NCBI GenBank assembly: GCA_020721165.1
Contig: DYNG01000012.1
Span: 1 to 10,868 of the forward strand
DNA from: Desulfocapsa sulfexigens
GTDB taxonomy: Bacteria; Desulfobacterota; Desulfobulbia; Desulfobulbales; Desulfocapsaceae
DNA length: 10,868 nt
Direction: 5' to 3'
Shown here: positions 1 through 6,781 of the stretch, one piece after another
Numbering within the stretch: the stretch's first letter is position 1
Layout: each line of letters opens with the position of its first letter
Program-made: the position numbers and the translations under genes
The notes under the pieces: generated by a model
Databases searched by the model: none
The model's input: the letters and a program-made list of their open reading frames with translations, nothing else
Told to the model about the DNA's origin: nothing

Positions 1-1723
1 CTCGTTTATTTTTGATTTTTTCTTCATAACCGAAAAGGTACTTGACCAGAGGGATTTCACCCACAACCGGCGCAAAATTTTCCTGGTCATCATTGACATC
101 ACTGATAAGACCGCCTATCACCAGCATTTCGCCATCCTGCACCCGAACAGTCGTGCTTAATTCACGAACACTCACTCGAGGAACGCCAACCTGTGTTTCA
201 TCACCAAAAGTGAGATAAGGAACCTCATCGCCCTCCAGTTCGGAGGTAATGGGCACCAGGTTGAGAATGATCTCTTTGTTGTTGAGAATGGTGGCGGTTA
301 AGGCCATGCCGATTCCAGAAAGGATACTGGCGGTTGAGGGGGTATAGGTCTTGTCGCCGGTTTCATCATCGGTTTCTACGGTGACCTTATCCACATAGGT
401 GATGCTCTTGCCCACGGTAATCATGGCTGGCTGGCCATTCAAAACGCTGAGCTTGGGATTAGAAAGAATTTTGGTATTTCCCTGGGTCTTTAAGGCATTG
501 AGGAAAACCTCAAAATTGGCGGTATTGATTCTGACATTGGAGACAAAGCGAGTGGGGTCGTAGTTCGGTCCGGTGTTGCCGTTGGGATAATGGGTTTTTC
601 CATCGGGGGTGCTCTCAGAGAAAATATAAGGGAAAACCTGACCCACAGTAGTCACGCCGTTACCAAGATCAGCGACTTGGGCACCAAAAGCGACGGCACC
701 ATCAACACTGAAATTTTTCAGAACCGAGTTCCAGTTGATCCCAATCGAGGAGCTATCAAGAAGATGGACCTCAATAATTTTGGCTTCGATGGAAATCTGT
801 TTGTACATCTCTTTTTCCAGAGATGTAAAATAGGCGTTTATCTTCTCCTGAATAGGTCGAGGGGCAGTGACAGTAATGATACCAACGGGTTTATCAATGA
901 GATAGTAATTGTCGCTGCCACCAGTGATCTCTTCGGTGGTCATCATATTTTTGGGAGCATTTTTATCATTTTTTTGCGGCGATTTTTGGGGGTCTGATTC
1001 GGTAGTGTTCTGCTCAACAGTGATCTTTTTCGTGCGTTCAAGTTTGAGAATACTTGTGAGATTCTCTTCAATTTTTTTCCAAGTATCAAATTCGTTCTTT
1101 TCGCTGACCAGTTTAATGGTGCCCTCGATGTTTTTGGCGATGCCTTCACCCCCGACATCACCACCTAAGACATTGCCACCCGTGCCGGTCGTAAAATGCT
1201 GCTTGGTAAAGGGCATGGCAACATGAAACTGTCTGGTCTCTCGGAACTTAATAACAATAGTGTTCCCCTGAAGCTCATAAAAATAGTCGAGTTGGCGCAG
1301 AAGATTGTCAATGGCTTTGTAAAAATCATCATTGGGTTGAATATCTACATCAACCAAAGCCTCCTGATTAACATCACTGGCCCAGGAGACATTCATTCTT
1401 TTTTGACTGACCAGGGGCTTCATAATATCCCGGAGAGCCATTTTTTTGGCGGAACTGATTTTGGCTCCCACTTTGAGCGCCACATCATCGGCCTGACTGT
1501 CCAGCACATCTCTGCTGGGAGAGTCCACCATGTAGGCCGGTTTTTGATATTGAACCGGCAGGGTCGTTGATGAGGGAGCAGGAGGAATGGCGGGAGAAGT
1601 TGCCGGCTGAATTGATTCAGTGGTGGATTTCTCCGGGTCAGCAACAATGGGACTGCAGGCCATCATGGCTAAAGAAAGGGTCGTTGCGGCAAAGAGCAGG
1701 GCTATTTTTGCTTTGTATTTCAT
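1..1723 (-). CDS. mshL: MshL-type lipoprotein secretin of a type IV pilus (partial, C-terminus outside window)
   Basis: Outer-membrane secretin that would form the exit pore for a type IV pilus. The frame is open for 574 codons from an ATG at 1723 to the left edge, so the C-terminus is missing. Residues 1-22 are a lipoprotein-like signal peptide (lipobox-like MMA before Cys23, with Ser at +2, fitting outer-membrane sorting; Met at -3 is not ideal). An N0/STN-like domain covers roughly residues 84-160, and a Lys/Asn/Gln-rich linker roughly 236-262. The secretin domain starts near 305: TKILSNPKLSVLNGQPAMI (417-435) and GEMLVIGGLISD (531-542) followed by EIPLVKYLF (556-564) are typical secretin strands. 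The start is supported by AAGAGG six bases upstream. It is the last pilus gene seen and lies 99 bases after the TPR gene. It resembles MshL of MSHA-type pili more than PilQ because it is a lipoprotein and has no AMIN domain. The subfamily call is inference; secretin identity is secure. Confidence 0.88.
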   Translation of the reverse strand, partial: MKYKAKIALLFAATTLSLAMMACSPIVADPEKSTTESIQPATSPAIPPAPSSTTLPVQYQKPAYMVDSPSRDVLDSQADDVALKVGAKISSAKKMALRDIMKPLVSQKRMNVSWASDVNQEALVDVDIQPNDDFYKAIDNLLRQLDYFYELQGNTIVIKFRETRQFHVAMPFTKQHFTTGTGGNVLGGDVGGEGIAKNIEGTIKLVSEKNEFDTWKKIEENLTSILKLERTKKITVEQNTTESDPQKSPQKNDKNAPKNMMTTEEITGGSDNYYLIDKPVGIITVTAPRPIQEKINAYFTSLEKEMYKQISIEAKIIEVHLLDSSSIGINWNSVLKNFSVDGAVAFGAQVADLGNGVTTVGQVFPYIFSESTPDGKTHYPNGNTGPNYDPTRFVSNVRINTANFEVFLNALKTQGNTKILSNPKLSVLNGQPAMITVGKSITYVDKVTVETDDETGDKTYTPSTASILSGIGMALTATILNNKEIILNLVPITSELEGDEVPYLTFGDETQVGVPRVSVRELSTTVRVQDGEMLVIGGLISDVNDDQENFAPVVGEIPLVKYLFGYEEKIKNKR

Positions 1724-1822
1724 GGAAAACCTCTTGTCCATTGAAGAATAACGAAACGAGTTTTATCTGTGTAGCTGTCTGAATTTAATATGCTTCTGGA
1801 AATATCAGGTGATGCGCAATCG

Positions 1823-3388
1823 TTAGTTGAGCGAGGGCACAGGGGCGCCAACGCGGCTCTGGACGAATTCTTTTAAACCTGGAGCCAAGGGATAGCCGGA
1901 AGAGAGAAGGGCTTTATATTGTTCATTGGCTTTGTCTTTTTGACCCATTGCGTCATAGATGCGCCCTTTGGCAACCAGGGTGTCCACGGACTCACCATAC
2001 GAGGCTGTAGCGCGGGCAATGAGTTTGAGCGCGGCATCTGGCTGACCATTCTGCTCACTGAAGGCGGCATAACTGACAAGGGCCTCTTTCATCGGGGTGG
2101 CCCCGCTGATACTCTGGGAAAAATAACTGCTGGCATCCGCAGCCTGATTCATGTTAGCCAAGGCAATGGCGGCGTAGAGAGCTGCTTGCGTGTTTTTTGG
2201 TTCTATTTTCAAAGTTTCTTTGGCGAAATACACTGCTTTGGCATTGTTATTGAGATTGGTCAGATTGAGAGAGGCCAAACGGGTGGCAACTTTTGCATTT
2301 TTGGGATCAAGTTTCAGCGCCTGCTCATAGAATGCAGCAGCTTTCTCCATGTTTTCAGCCTGCTCTTCGATGCGGCCTTTGCGAATGAATTCTTTCGACT
2401 GTATGATCTCTTCGGATTGTACTGCTCCCTGTTCAATAACCAGAGAACTCTCCACCTGTTGAATTATCTCCAGATCTGCTTCCACGCTGAGATTATCCTG
2501 GGCCCGTTCTGGCCAGACAAATTCCTTCTTGGCTGGATAAATAACAATAGTGTTAAACTTTTCTTCCTTGCGCAGGTCCTTAAGGTTGAGAATAATATCC
2601 AAGGCAAAATCCCAGGGAACATCGTTGAGAGCCAGAGTCAGTGATCCTTGCACGGCTTCATCAACAATAATATTTACCCCACTGACTTCTCTGAACAGGC
2701 GGAAGACATTGTGCAGATCAATCTTATAAAAATCAACACTGATAGATTTGGCATCTTTGTACCCGCCAAAATCGAATGAACTGGCGCTGGATCCGGTTTT
2801 TTTCTGATTTGGTTCCTTGCCGCTGCTTTTCTCATTTCCCTTATTGATGGCAGTTGCTGAGGAGTCAATAAGTTTATCCAAAGTGGCATCGGCAGGGGCC
2901 GCTGTTTTTTTCGCGACGGCAGGCTCCGATCCTGTCTTTGCCACATCAGCCTTGGGATGAATAAGGATCAGCAAATTGTTCTTGTCTTTTTCCACAGAGT
3001 GGATATGGCTGTCAGCGATGCTGATTTCAAAACGGGTGGTGCCAGGGTCTTTGTCAACCGGTTTGGCGGTTATTTTGGCCAGTTTGCTTTCTGTCAGGAC
3101 TTTGGCAAGATCAACGCCAGCCTCTATCTTGGCATGAGCAATATCAATGTTGAGTCGGGTGGGATTGTAAAGCTCAAATGTGGTGTATTGTGGCGATGAG
3201 TTGCCGACGATTTCAATGGTTAAAGCCTCCCCCTGCTGATCGGCTTTAACCTTCTGGATGAGATATGTTGCTTCTACGGCCTTTGCTGTCTCTTCAGCAT
3301 GGACCGATGGAATATTGGGTGCTGTGAGAAGGAACAGGCCCAGGCTGAAAAACATGGTCTTTTGGAATATGGAGAGTCTTGGATACAT
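1823..3388 (-). CDS. Periplasmic AMIN + secretin N0/STN + TPR protein (PilQ N-terminal half fused to TPRs)
   Basis: A 521-residue exported protein without a pore domain. Residues 1-31 form a signal peptide ending SVHA before Glu32. An AMIN domain spans about 38-145 (YLIQKVKA, then the FELYNPTRLNIDI strand). A Lys/Ala/Ser-rich linker follows at about 146-212. Residues 214-290 closely resemble the N0/STN domain of PilQ: SISVDFYKIDLHNVFRLF, EVSGVNIIVDE, VPWDFALDIIL and a final IVIYP strand. Where PilQ would continue into its N1 and pore domains, this protein has TPR-like helix pairs from about 332 to 500, including AAAFYEQALKLDPKNAKVAT. AMIN domains are known to bind peptidoglycan or envelope polysaccharide and N0 to contact PilP-type partners, so a periplasmic scaffold or pilotin-like role beside the secretin is inferred. 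The gene starts 3 bases after the pilP stop. MshN, the TPR protein of MSHA clusters, may be a functional analogue. Confidence 0.9.
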   Translation of the reverse strand: MYPRLSIFQKTMFFSLGLFLLTAPNIPSVHAEETAKAVEATYLIQKVKADQQGEALTIEIVGNSSPQYTTFELYNPTRLNIDIAHAKIEAGVDLAKVLTESKLAKITAKPVDKDPGTTRFEISIADSHIHSVEKDKNNLLILIHPKADVAKTGSEPAVAKKTAAPADATLDKLIDSSATAINKGNEKSSGKEPNQKKTGSSASSFDFGGYKDAKSISVDFYKIDLHNVFRLFREVSGVNIIVDEAVQGSLTLALNDVPWDFALDIILNLKDLRKEEKFNTIVIYPAKKEFVWPERAQDNLSVEADLEIIQQVESSLVIEQGAVQSEEIIQSKEFIRKGRIEEQAENMEKAAAFYEQALKLDPKNAKVATRLASLNLTNLNNNAKAVYFAKETLKIEPKNTQAALYAAIALANMNQAADASSYFSQSISGATPMKEALVSYAAFSEQNGQPDAALKLIARATASYGESVDTLVAKGRIYDAMGQKDKANEQYKALLSSGYPLAPGLKEFVQSRVGAPVPSLN

Positions 3389-3391
3389 TAT

Positions 3392-3946
3392 TTACTCTTC
3401 TCCCTCTTTCTTTAATTGCATAACGATATTGTTGGTTAATTGTTTGCCGGCTCTGGTTACGGATGATTCTTCAATGACTACCTGATTGGAAGTAATGCTG
3501 GTGATCATGCCTTTTCTGCCAATTTTCATGCCTGAACGAATGGCATAACCCTGGCCAGCGGCATCTTCGACCATGGCTATTTCGCTATCGTCTGCAAAGA
3601 CGATGGCGACTAATTTTAACTGAGCAGGTTCAAAAAGTTGCATACCGCTCAGAGTTTCATTGTTTTCAACTATTTCATCCATATTATTCGGGTTCGCTGC
3701 TTTCTCTGAAAGGAAAGGCATAAAAGGATCAAGGCGCCCTTCGAGTTGATAAACAAAGGAGGTAGCAGGCGTACCGTTATTGGTGGAAGGCTCGCTGGCC
3801 GTTATTTCCCCGCCGGTATTATCCTTTGTCTCGGGCATGGCCTGGATGGATAAGGGCCATGAAGCAGCGATGCAGCAGGCGCCGAGAACAAGCAGTAACC
3901 GTCGCATGATAGTGGTGTAATCGTTTGTTTTCATTGGCAGGTTCAT
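3392..3946 (-). CDS. pilP: Type IV pilus assembly protein PilP
   Basis: Periplasmic part of the alignment complex that bridges PilN/PilO and the secretin. From the ATG at 3946 it is 184 residues, usual for PilP. A hydrophobic export segment lies at about 15-36; LGAC ending at Cys24 reads as a lipobox, as in lipoprotein PilP of Neisseria, although SIQA at 33-36 could be a signal peptidase I site instead. A flexible acidic, Asn-rich stretch follows. YQLEGRLDPFMPFL (66-79) is the typical proline-rich binding segment, and the C-terminal beta domain runs from GMQLFEPAQLKLVAIVF (101-117) through AMVEDAAGQGYAIRSGMKIG (124-143) to NQVVIEE (154-160). The frame is open up to 4018, but that start would overlap pilO by 67 bases, so the ATG 5 bases after the pilO stop is preferred. 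ATGs at 3934 and 3907 are alternatives. None has a strong ribosome binding site; AAGAAA lies eight bases before the chosen ATG. Confidence 0.9.
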   Translation of the reverse strand: MNLPMKTNDYTTIMRRLLLVLGACCIAASWPLSIQAMPETKDNTGGEITASEPSTNNGTPATSFVYQLEGRLDPFMPFLSEKAANPNNMDEIVENNETLSGMQLFEPAQLKLVAIVFADDSEIAMVEDAAGQGYAIRSGMKIGRKGMITSITSNQVVIEESSVTRAGKQLTNNIVMQLKKEGEE

Positions 3947-3951
3947 CGGGT

Positions 3952-4575
3952 TTATTTCTTGGGAGCTGGCGGTGGCGCAAGTTGTTTGTTGGTAAACTGG
4001 TAAGTCACTAAGCGACAATTAGAATCCAGAAACATTTCACCGGCACTTTCCTTGGGCGAGCTGATTTTTACATTGGAAACACTGACAATTCGACTGAGCT
4101 TACTCACATGATCAAGAAAACTTCCCAAGTTATGATAGGGGCCTCTTACCTGAATATCTATAGGGATATCGGAGTAAAAATCCTTTGGCACTGCCGCTTG
4201 AGGCTTAAAGGCCAGGAATTCCAATCCTGCATTTTGCCCTTCCGCTGAAATATCAGTTAAAAGTCGGGGAATTTCTTTCTCTTTGGGAAACAAAACTGAG
4301 GTTGCATCAAACTGTTCCTGCAACATCGCCATTTCACTTCGGTGTTTATCAATGGTGGCCGCAGCGGCCTTGGCCTTTTGTAACTCTTGCGCGGTTGTGT
4401 CTCGTTGCTTAGTGAGCCCCAGGATCTCTTTGCTTTTTGGTTGATAAAAAACAAAGAAAAAAAGAATGAGGGGCAGGATCAAGAGGGCCGCTGCTCCAGC
4501 GATTTTATGCTTCCTTTGCAGAGGGATATACTTTTTGTCTATAAAGGCTGCAAATGCTTGATTATTCTTTTTCAT
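3952..4575 (-). CDS. pilO: Type IV pilus inner-membrane protein PilO
   Basis: Bitopic inner-membrane protein that pairs with PilN in the pilus alignment complex. From ATG at 4575 it has 207 residues, the usual size. A basic cytoplasmic tail (1-24) precedes a transmembrane helix at about 25-44. A periplasmic coiled coil follows at about 47-90. The ferredoxin-like domain begins at LFPKEKEIPRLLTDI (95-109) and contains KDFYSDIPIDIQVRGPYHNL (131-150) and FLDHVSKLSRIVSV (153-166), the strongest family markers. The C-terminus is a short Pro/Lys tail, PPPAPKK. The start lies 24 bases after the pilN stop. An in-frame TTG at 4590 would add five residues but has no ribosome binding site; the ATG also has only a weak one, so translation may depend on coupling to pilN. 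Confidence 0.93.
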   Translation of the reverse strand: MKKNNQAFAAFIDKKYIPLQRKHKIAGAAALLILPLILFFFVFYQPKSKEILGLTKQRDTTAQELQKAKAAAATIDKHRSEMAMLQEQFDATSVLFPKEKEIPRLLTDISAEGQNAGLEFLAFKPQAAVPKDFYSDIPIDIQVRGPYHNLGSFLDHVSKLSRIVSVSNVKISSPKESAGEMFLDSNCRLVTYQFTNKQLAPPPAPKK

Positions 4576-4599
4576 ACCGACCGAATTCAACTGAATAGG

Positions 4600-5211
4600 T
4601 TATTTTTTGGGTTGTACTTTTTGAGCGCCCTTTGAAGTAGCTTTTTTCGTTGTTTCAACTTGCTCAACAGGATCACCAACGGCACAATTGAGTACAAAAG
4701 ATTTCAAATCTTGTCCTGCCACCTTTTTAATGGATGAGTCAGAAAGGTTAACTTCTCTGATAACTGGAGACGCCTCTAATCCGTTCATAAACTCAGCAAT
4801 AGTTTTGTTGTCCAGGGCCACACCGTTCATTGAAAGAGAGCTTCCCTGCTGATCAAGCCCTGTCAACCACATTCTGCGATTATCTACCGTGCGGGCGACA
4901 TCATCGAGCACATGAACAGTAAGGGATGAATCTTTTTTTAATTTTTCAATGATACCGATCCTGTTCTCCAGTTCCTTTTTGTCGGCCTCTATCTTTTTAA
5001 TTTCTGCCAATATTTTATCATAACTCTGCATGGTTGTTTTTAATTGGGCTATTTCTGTCTGCAAAGCTTTTGCATTACTGGCTTGAATCACACCTGCAAT
5101 CCCGAGAAGGCTTAAGAAGCCAGCTAAAAGCACAGCGAAACCAATAATCTCATTGCGAGCCCGGGCATGCTGTTGGAGTTGTCGGATTGGGAGCAGGTTA
5201 ATTGTGAGCAT
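4600..5211 (-). CDS. pilN: Type IV pilus inner-membrane protein PilN
   Basis: Inner-membrane partner of PilO whose cytoplasmic N-terminus docks into a groove on PilM. The 203-residue product opens with MLTINLLPIR, which contains the conserved INLLP PilM-binding motif, so the start is certain; AGGA lies seven bases before the ATG. A transmembrane helix spans about 22-43, a Lys/Glu-rich coiled coil about 45-93, and a periplasmic ferredoxin-like domain about 97-180 (VHVLDDVARTVDNRRMWLTG, then INGLEAS-type helix at 141-147 and IREVNLSDSS). Residues 181-203 form a Lys/Thr/Gln-rich tail beyond the folded domain. It lies 137 bases downstream of pilM, a gap that contains a terminator-like hairpin, and 24 bases upstream of pilO. 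With PilO it likely forms the heterodimer that transmits motor state to the secretin. Confidence 0.95.
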   Translation of the reverse strand: MLTINLLPIRQLQQHARARNEIIGFAVLLAGFLSLLGIAGVIQASNAKALQTEIAQLKTTMQSYDKILAEIKKIEADKKELENRIGIIEKLKKDSSLTVHVLDDVARTVDNRRMWLTGLDQQGSSLSMNGVALDNKTIAEFMNGLEASPVIREVNLSDSSIKKVAGQDLKSFVLNCAVGDPVEQVETTKKATSKGAQKVQPKK

Positions 5212-5295
5212 ATGAATATCCTAAACCGTTATATATAAATCAATTGCGAGTTTGGAATCTGTGTCTGCGGTAAGTGCATGACTTCAATTTCAATA

Positions 5296-5331
5296 AAAAG
5301 GGGCGGAGATAGAATTTTTTCTGCCCCTTTT
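5296..5331 (-). terminator. Bidirectional terminator or attenuator-like hairpin between pilM and pilN
   Basis: A perfect 9-base inverted repeat (AAAAGGGGC at 5296-5304, GCCCCTTTT at 5323-5331) encloses an 18-base loop. Reading the minus strand, the GC-rich stem ends in a run of five T, beginning 18 bases after the pilM stop; reading the plus strand it ends in four T. The shape fits an intrinsic terminator. As pilN to the secretin look like one unit with pilM, partial termination or mRNA end protection is more likely than a full stop. Function is inferred. Confidence 0.6.
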
Positions 5332-5348
5332 GTGGTGTATTCAAGATC

Positions 5349-6416
5349 TCAAAGGGTAGTCGTGCGAATAGCCAAACCTGTTGCTATGGCCATTTCTGGG
5401 CCAATATACTTTAAGTAATCAGGATCAATTTGTTTGGAATCGGCTGCCATGCCGGCAAAAGGATTAAAAATCTCCACCGGCACATCTGTTTCTCGGGCGA
5501 TAAAGTCTGCCAGACCGGTAACTTTAGAACCGCCGCCACTGATAATCAGCGTGTCAAGTGGGGGGTTGTTCTTGTTTGAGTGATAAAGATCAATGGCTTT
5601 CTTGATTTCCAGGACCCATTGGGCGCAGTTCGAGGTGACGATATCAGCAATTTGCTCCTGTTTTTCTGCGACGGGAATCTGGCCGAGTTTCAACGACTCC
5701 GCCTCTTCAGTCGGGATGTCAAAGGTGTTGGCGATCTGTTCCGTAAGTTGCCGACTCCCCATGGGAACATCTTTGGCGATCACGGACATGCCATTGGCGA
5801 TGATGTTGATATTCATCTTTGAAGCCCCGATGTCAATCAAGGCCACATTGTTGTGGTCTGAATGGCTGGACTCATAGCTGTTTTCCAGGGCAAACCCGTC
5901 AACATCAACCACAACCGGTTGCAGGCCGATGTTGCCCAGCATGGTCAGATACTCATCAACGATCTCTTTTTTAGCCGCAACGAGCATGATATCTGTTTGA
6001 TTAGAACCTTCCGTGTTCGTTTGCAGATCTTGAAAATCAAGATAGACATCCTCTATATCAAAAGGAATATACTGCTCTGCCTCGGCCAATATATACTGCT
6101 CTAATTGCTGCTTCTCCATCGCAGCCAGACGGATCTTTTTGACAATAACCGAGTAACCGGAGATGGAGATGGCAATTTTTTTTCGTTTGATTTTCAGACT
6201 GGTGAGAAGAGTCGTGATAGCCTTGCCTACGGCCTCAGAATCATGGAGGGTGCCGTCATCAACTGCTCCCTCGGGCAGGATCATACTTCCCAGCTTCAGA
6301 ACAGCGAAACCTCTGTCCGTTTTTTTCAACTCGCATGCCTTGATGGAATGTGAGCCAATATCCAACCCGATCACCAGTGTGTCTGTGGAGAAAAAAGGCA
6401 GTTTCATGATGGTCAT
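5349..6416 (-). CDS. pilM: Type IV pilus assembly ATPase-fold protein PilM
   Basis: Actin/FtsA-like cytoplasmic protein that binds the N-terminus of PilN and links the inner-membrane platform to the assembly motors. The 355-residue length is normal. The nucleotide-binding signatures are in order: phosphate-1 motif LVIGLDIGSHSIKACEL (14-30), phosphate-2 motif VALIDIGASKMNINII (191-206) and the adenosine motif LIISGGGSKVTGLADFI (290-306). YILAEAEQYIPFDIEDVYLD (108-127) and VPVEIFNPF (312-320) are also typical of PilM. The ATG at 6416 is used; an ATG at 6407 would drop three residues, and neither has a clear ribosome binding site. It is the first gene of the pilus cluster, with its own promoter candidate upstream, and is divergent from lepB. 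A hairpin follows its stop codon. Confidence 0.97.
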   Translation of the reverse strand: MTIMKLPFFSTDTLVIGLDIGSHSIKACELKKTDRGFAVLKLGSMILPEGAVDDGTLHDSEAVGKAITTLLTSLKIKRKKIAISISGYSVIVKKIRLAAMEKQQLEQYILAEAEQYIPFDIEDVYLDFQDLQTNTEGSNQTDIMLVAAKKEIVDEYLTMLGNIGLQPVVVDVDGFALENSYESSHSDHNNVALIDIGASKMNINIIANGMSVIAKDVPMGSRQLTEQIANTFDIPTEEAESLKLGQIPVAEKQEQIADIVTSNCAQWVLEIKKAIDLYHSNKNNPPLDTLIISGGGSKVTGLADFIARETDVPVEIFNPFAGMAADSKQIDPDYLKYIGPEMAIATGLAIRTTTL

Positions 6417-6466
6417 TTACACAGGGCTTGTTTCATAGTTATTGAAGCGGCATTCATGATTTTTCT

Positions 6467-6482
6467 AATGATTACAATCATT
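6467..6482. promoter_or_regulatory. CRP/FNR-like dyad in the pilM leader
   Basis: Perfect 7-base inverted repeat AATGATT-AC-AATCATT. Its core, TGAT-N4-ATCA, is the half-site arrangement recognised by FNR-type regulators of the CRP/FNR superfamily (consensus TTGAT-N4-ATCAA). It begins immediately downstream of the start point predicted from the pilM promoter candidate, a position that would favour repression. Without expression or binding data this is only a candidate operator; an RNA hairpin in the leader is an alternative, though the two-base loop makes that unlikely. Confidence 0.4.
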
Positions 6483-6489
6483 GTTTTTT

Positions 6490-6519
6490 ATTAAGGCCAC
6501 AAAAAAAAAGCTTTGTCAA
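6490..6519 (-). promoter_or_regulatory. Sigma-70-like promoter candidate for the pilus cluster
   Basis: On the minus strand, TTGACA (6519-6514) matches the -35 consensus exactly. It is followed by an 18-base spacer and CTTAAT (6495-6490), a 4 of 6 match to the -10 consensus. The spacer includes nine consecutive T (6509-6501). Upstream of the -35 box lie long A/T tracts resembling an UP element. The predicted start point near 6483 gives a leader of about 67 bases before pilM. Confidence 0.5.
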
Positions 6520-6635
6520 GAAAACTTATAAAAAAAATACAAAAAATTTTACAATAAAATAAGTGAGTAAGGTAAAAGTCGGGCGTTGAGAATGGAGAAG
6601 TCCACACCCTGTTGTTATTTTCCCCCTGCTGATAT

Positions 6636-6663
6636 CCTATTTATAGTATAGATAGGTTTTTTT
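6636..6663 (+). terminator. AT-rich hairpin followed by seven T (terminator-like)
   Basis: Positions 6636-6656 form a near-perfect 21-base palindrome, with CCTAT and ATAGG as outer arms and one G-T wobble. It is followed at once by TTTTTTT (6657-6663) on the plus strand. The stem is AT-rich and so weak. No plus-strand gene lies upstream, so it would end either a short untranslated transcript or transcription entering lepB. Confidence 0.3.
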
Positions 6664-6693
6664 GATATTTTCAGCACTGGGGCTGAAAATATC
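6664..6693. repeat. Perfect 12-base inverted repeat upstream of lepB
   Basis: GATATTTTCAGC (6664-6675) and its exact complement GCTGAAAATATC (6682-6693) flank the six-base loop ACTGGG. TTTCTTTT follows on the plus strand. TTGATA at 6662-6667 and GAAAAT at 6685-6690, 17 bases apart, could be -35 and -10 boxes, in which case the repeat would be an operator covering a lepB promoter. A terminator or attenuator hairpin is equally possible. The repeat itself is certain; its role is not. Confidence 0.55.
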
Positions 6694-6773
6694 TTTCTTT
6701 TGGGAAGGATATTGAAAATAAAGATTTTTTGCAGTATTCAATGAATGCTTGCTGTTTAATATTTTTTTATGCA

Positions 6774-6781
6774 TAAGGAGG
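6774..6781 (+). promoter_or_regulatory. Strong ribosome binding site deciding the lepB start
   Basis: TAAGGAGG is close to a full anti-Shine-Dalgarno match. It is two bases before ATG 6784 (too near) and eight bases before GTG 6790 (ideal), and it lies inside a reading frame starting at ATG 6769. It therefore favours GTG 6790 as the real start. Confidence 0.7.

Noticed and set aside
590..1570. Several plus-strand open frames (590-997, 909-1226, 1196-1570)
   Set aside because: All are antisense to the secretin gene, which continues as one open frame to the left edge and has strong family motifs.
1724..1822. 99-base gap between the TPR gene and the secretin
   Set aside because: Checked for promoter and terminator patterns; apart from the AAGAGG ribosome binding site nothing convincing was found.
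1919..2644. 241-codon open frame on the plus strand
   Set aside because: It lies fully antisense to the AMIN-TPR gene, whose domains are clear; its product shows no recognisable family pattern.
3947..4018. Upstream extension of PilP to a start at 4018
   Set aside because: It would overlap pilO by 67 bases and add 24 residues ahead of the signal peptide that lack any PilP resemblance.
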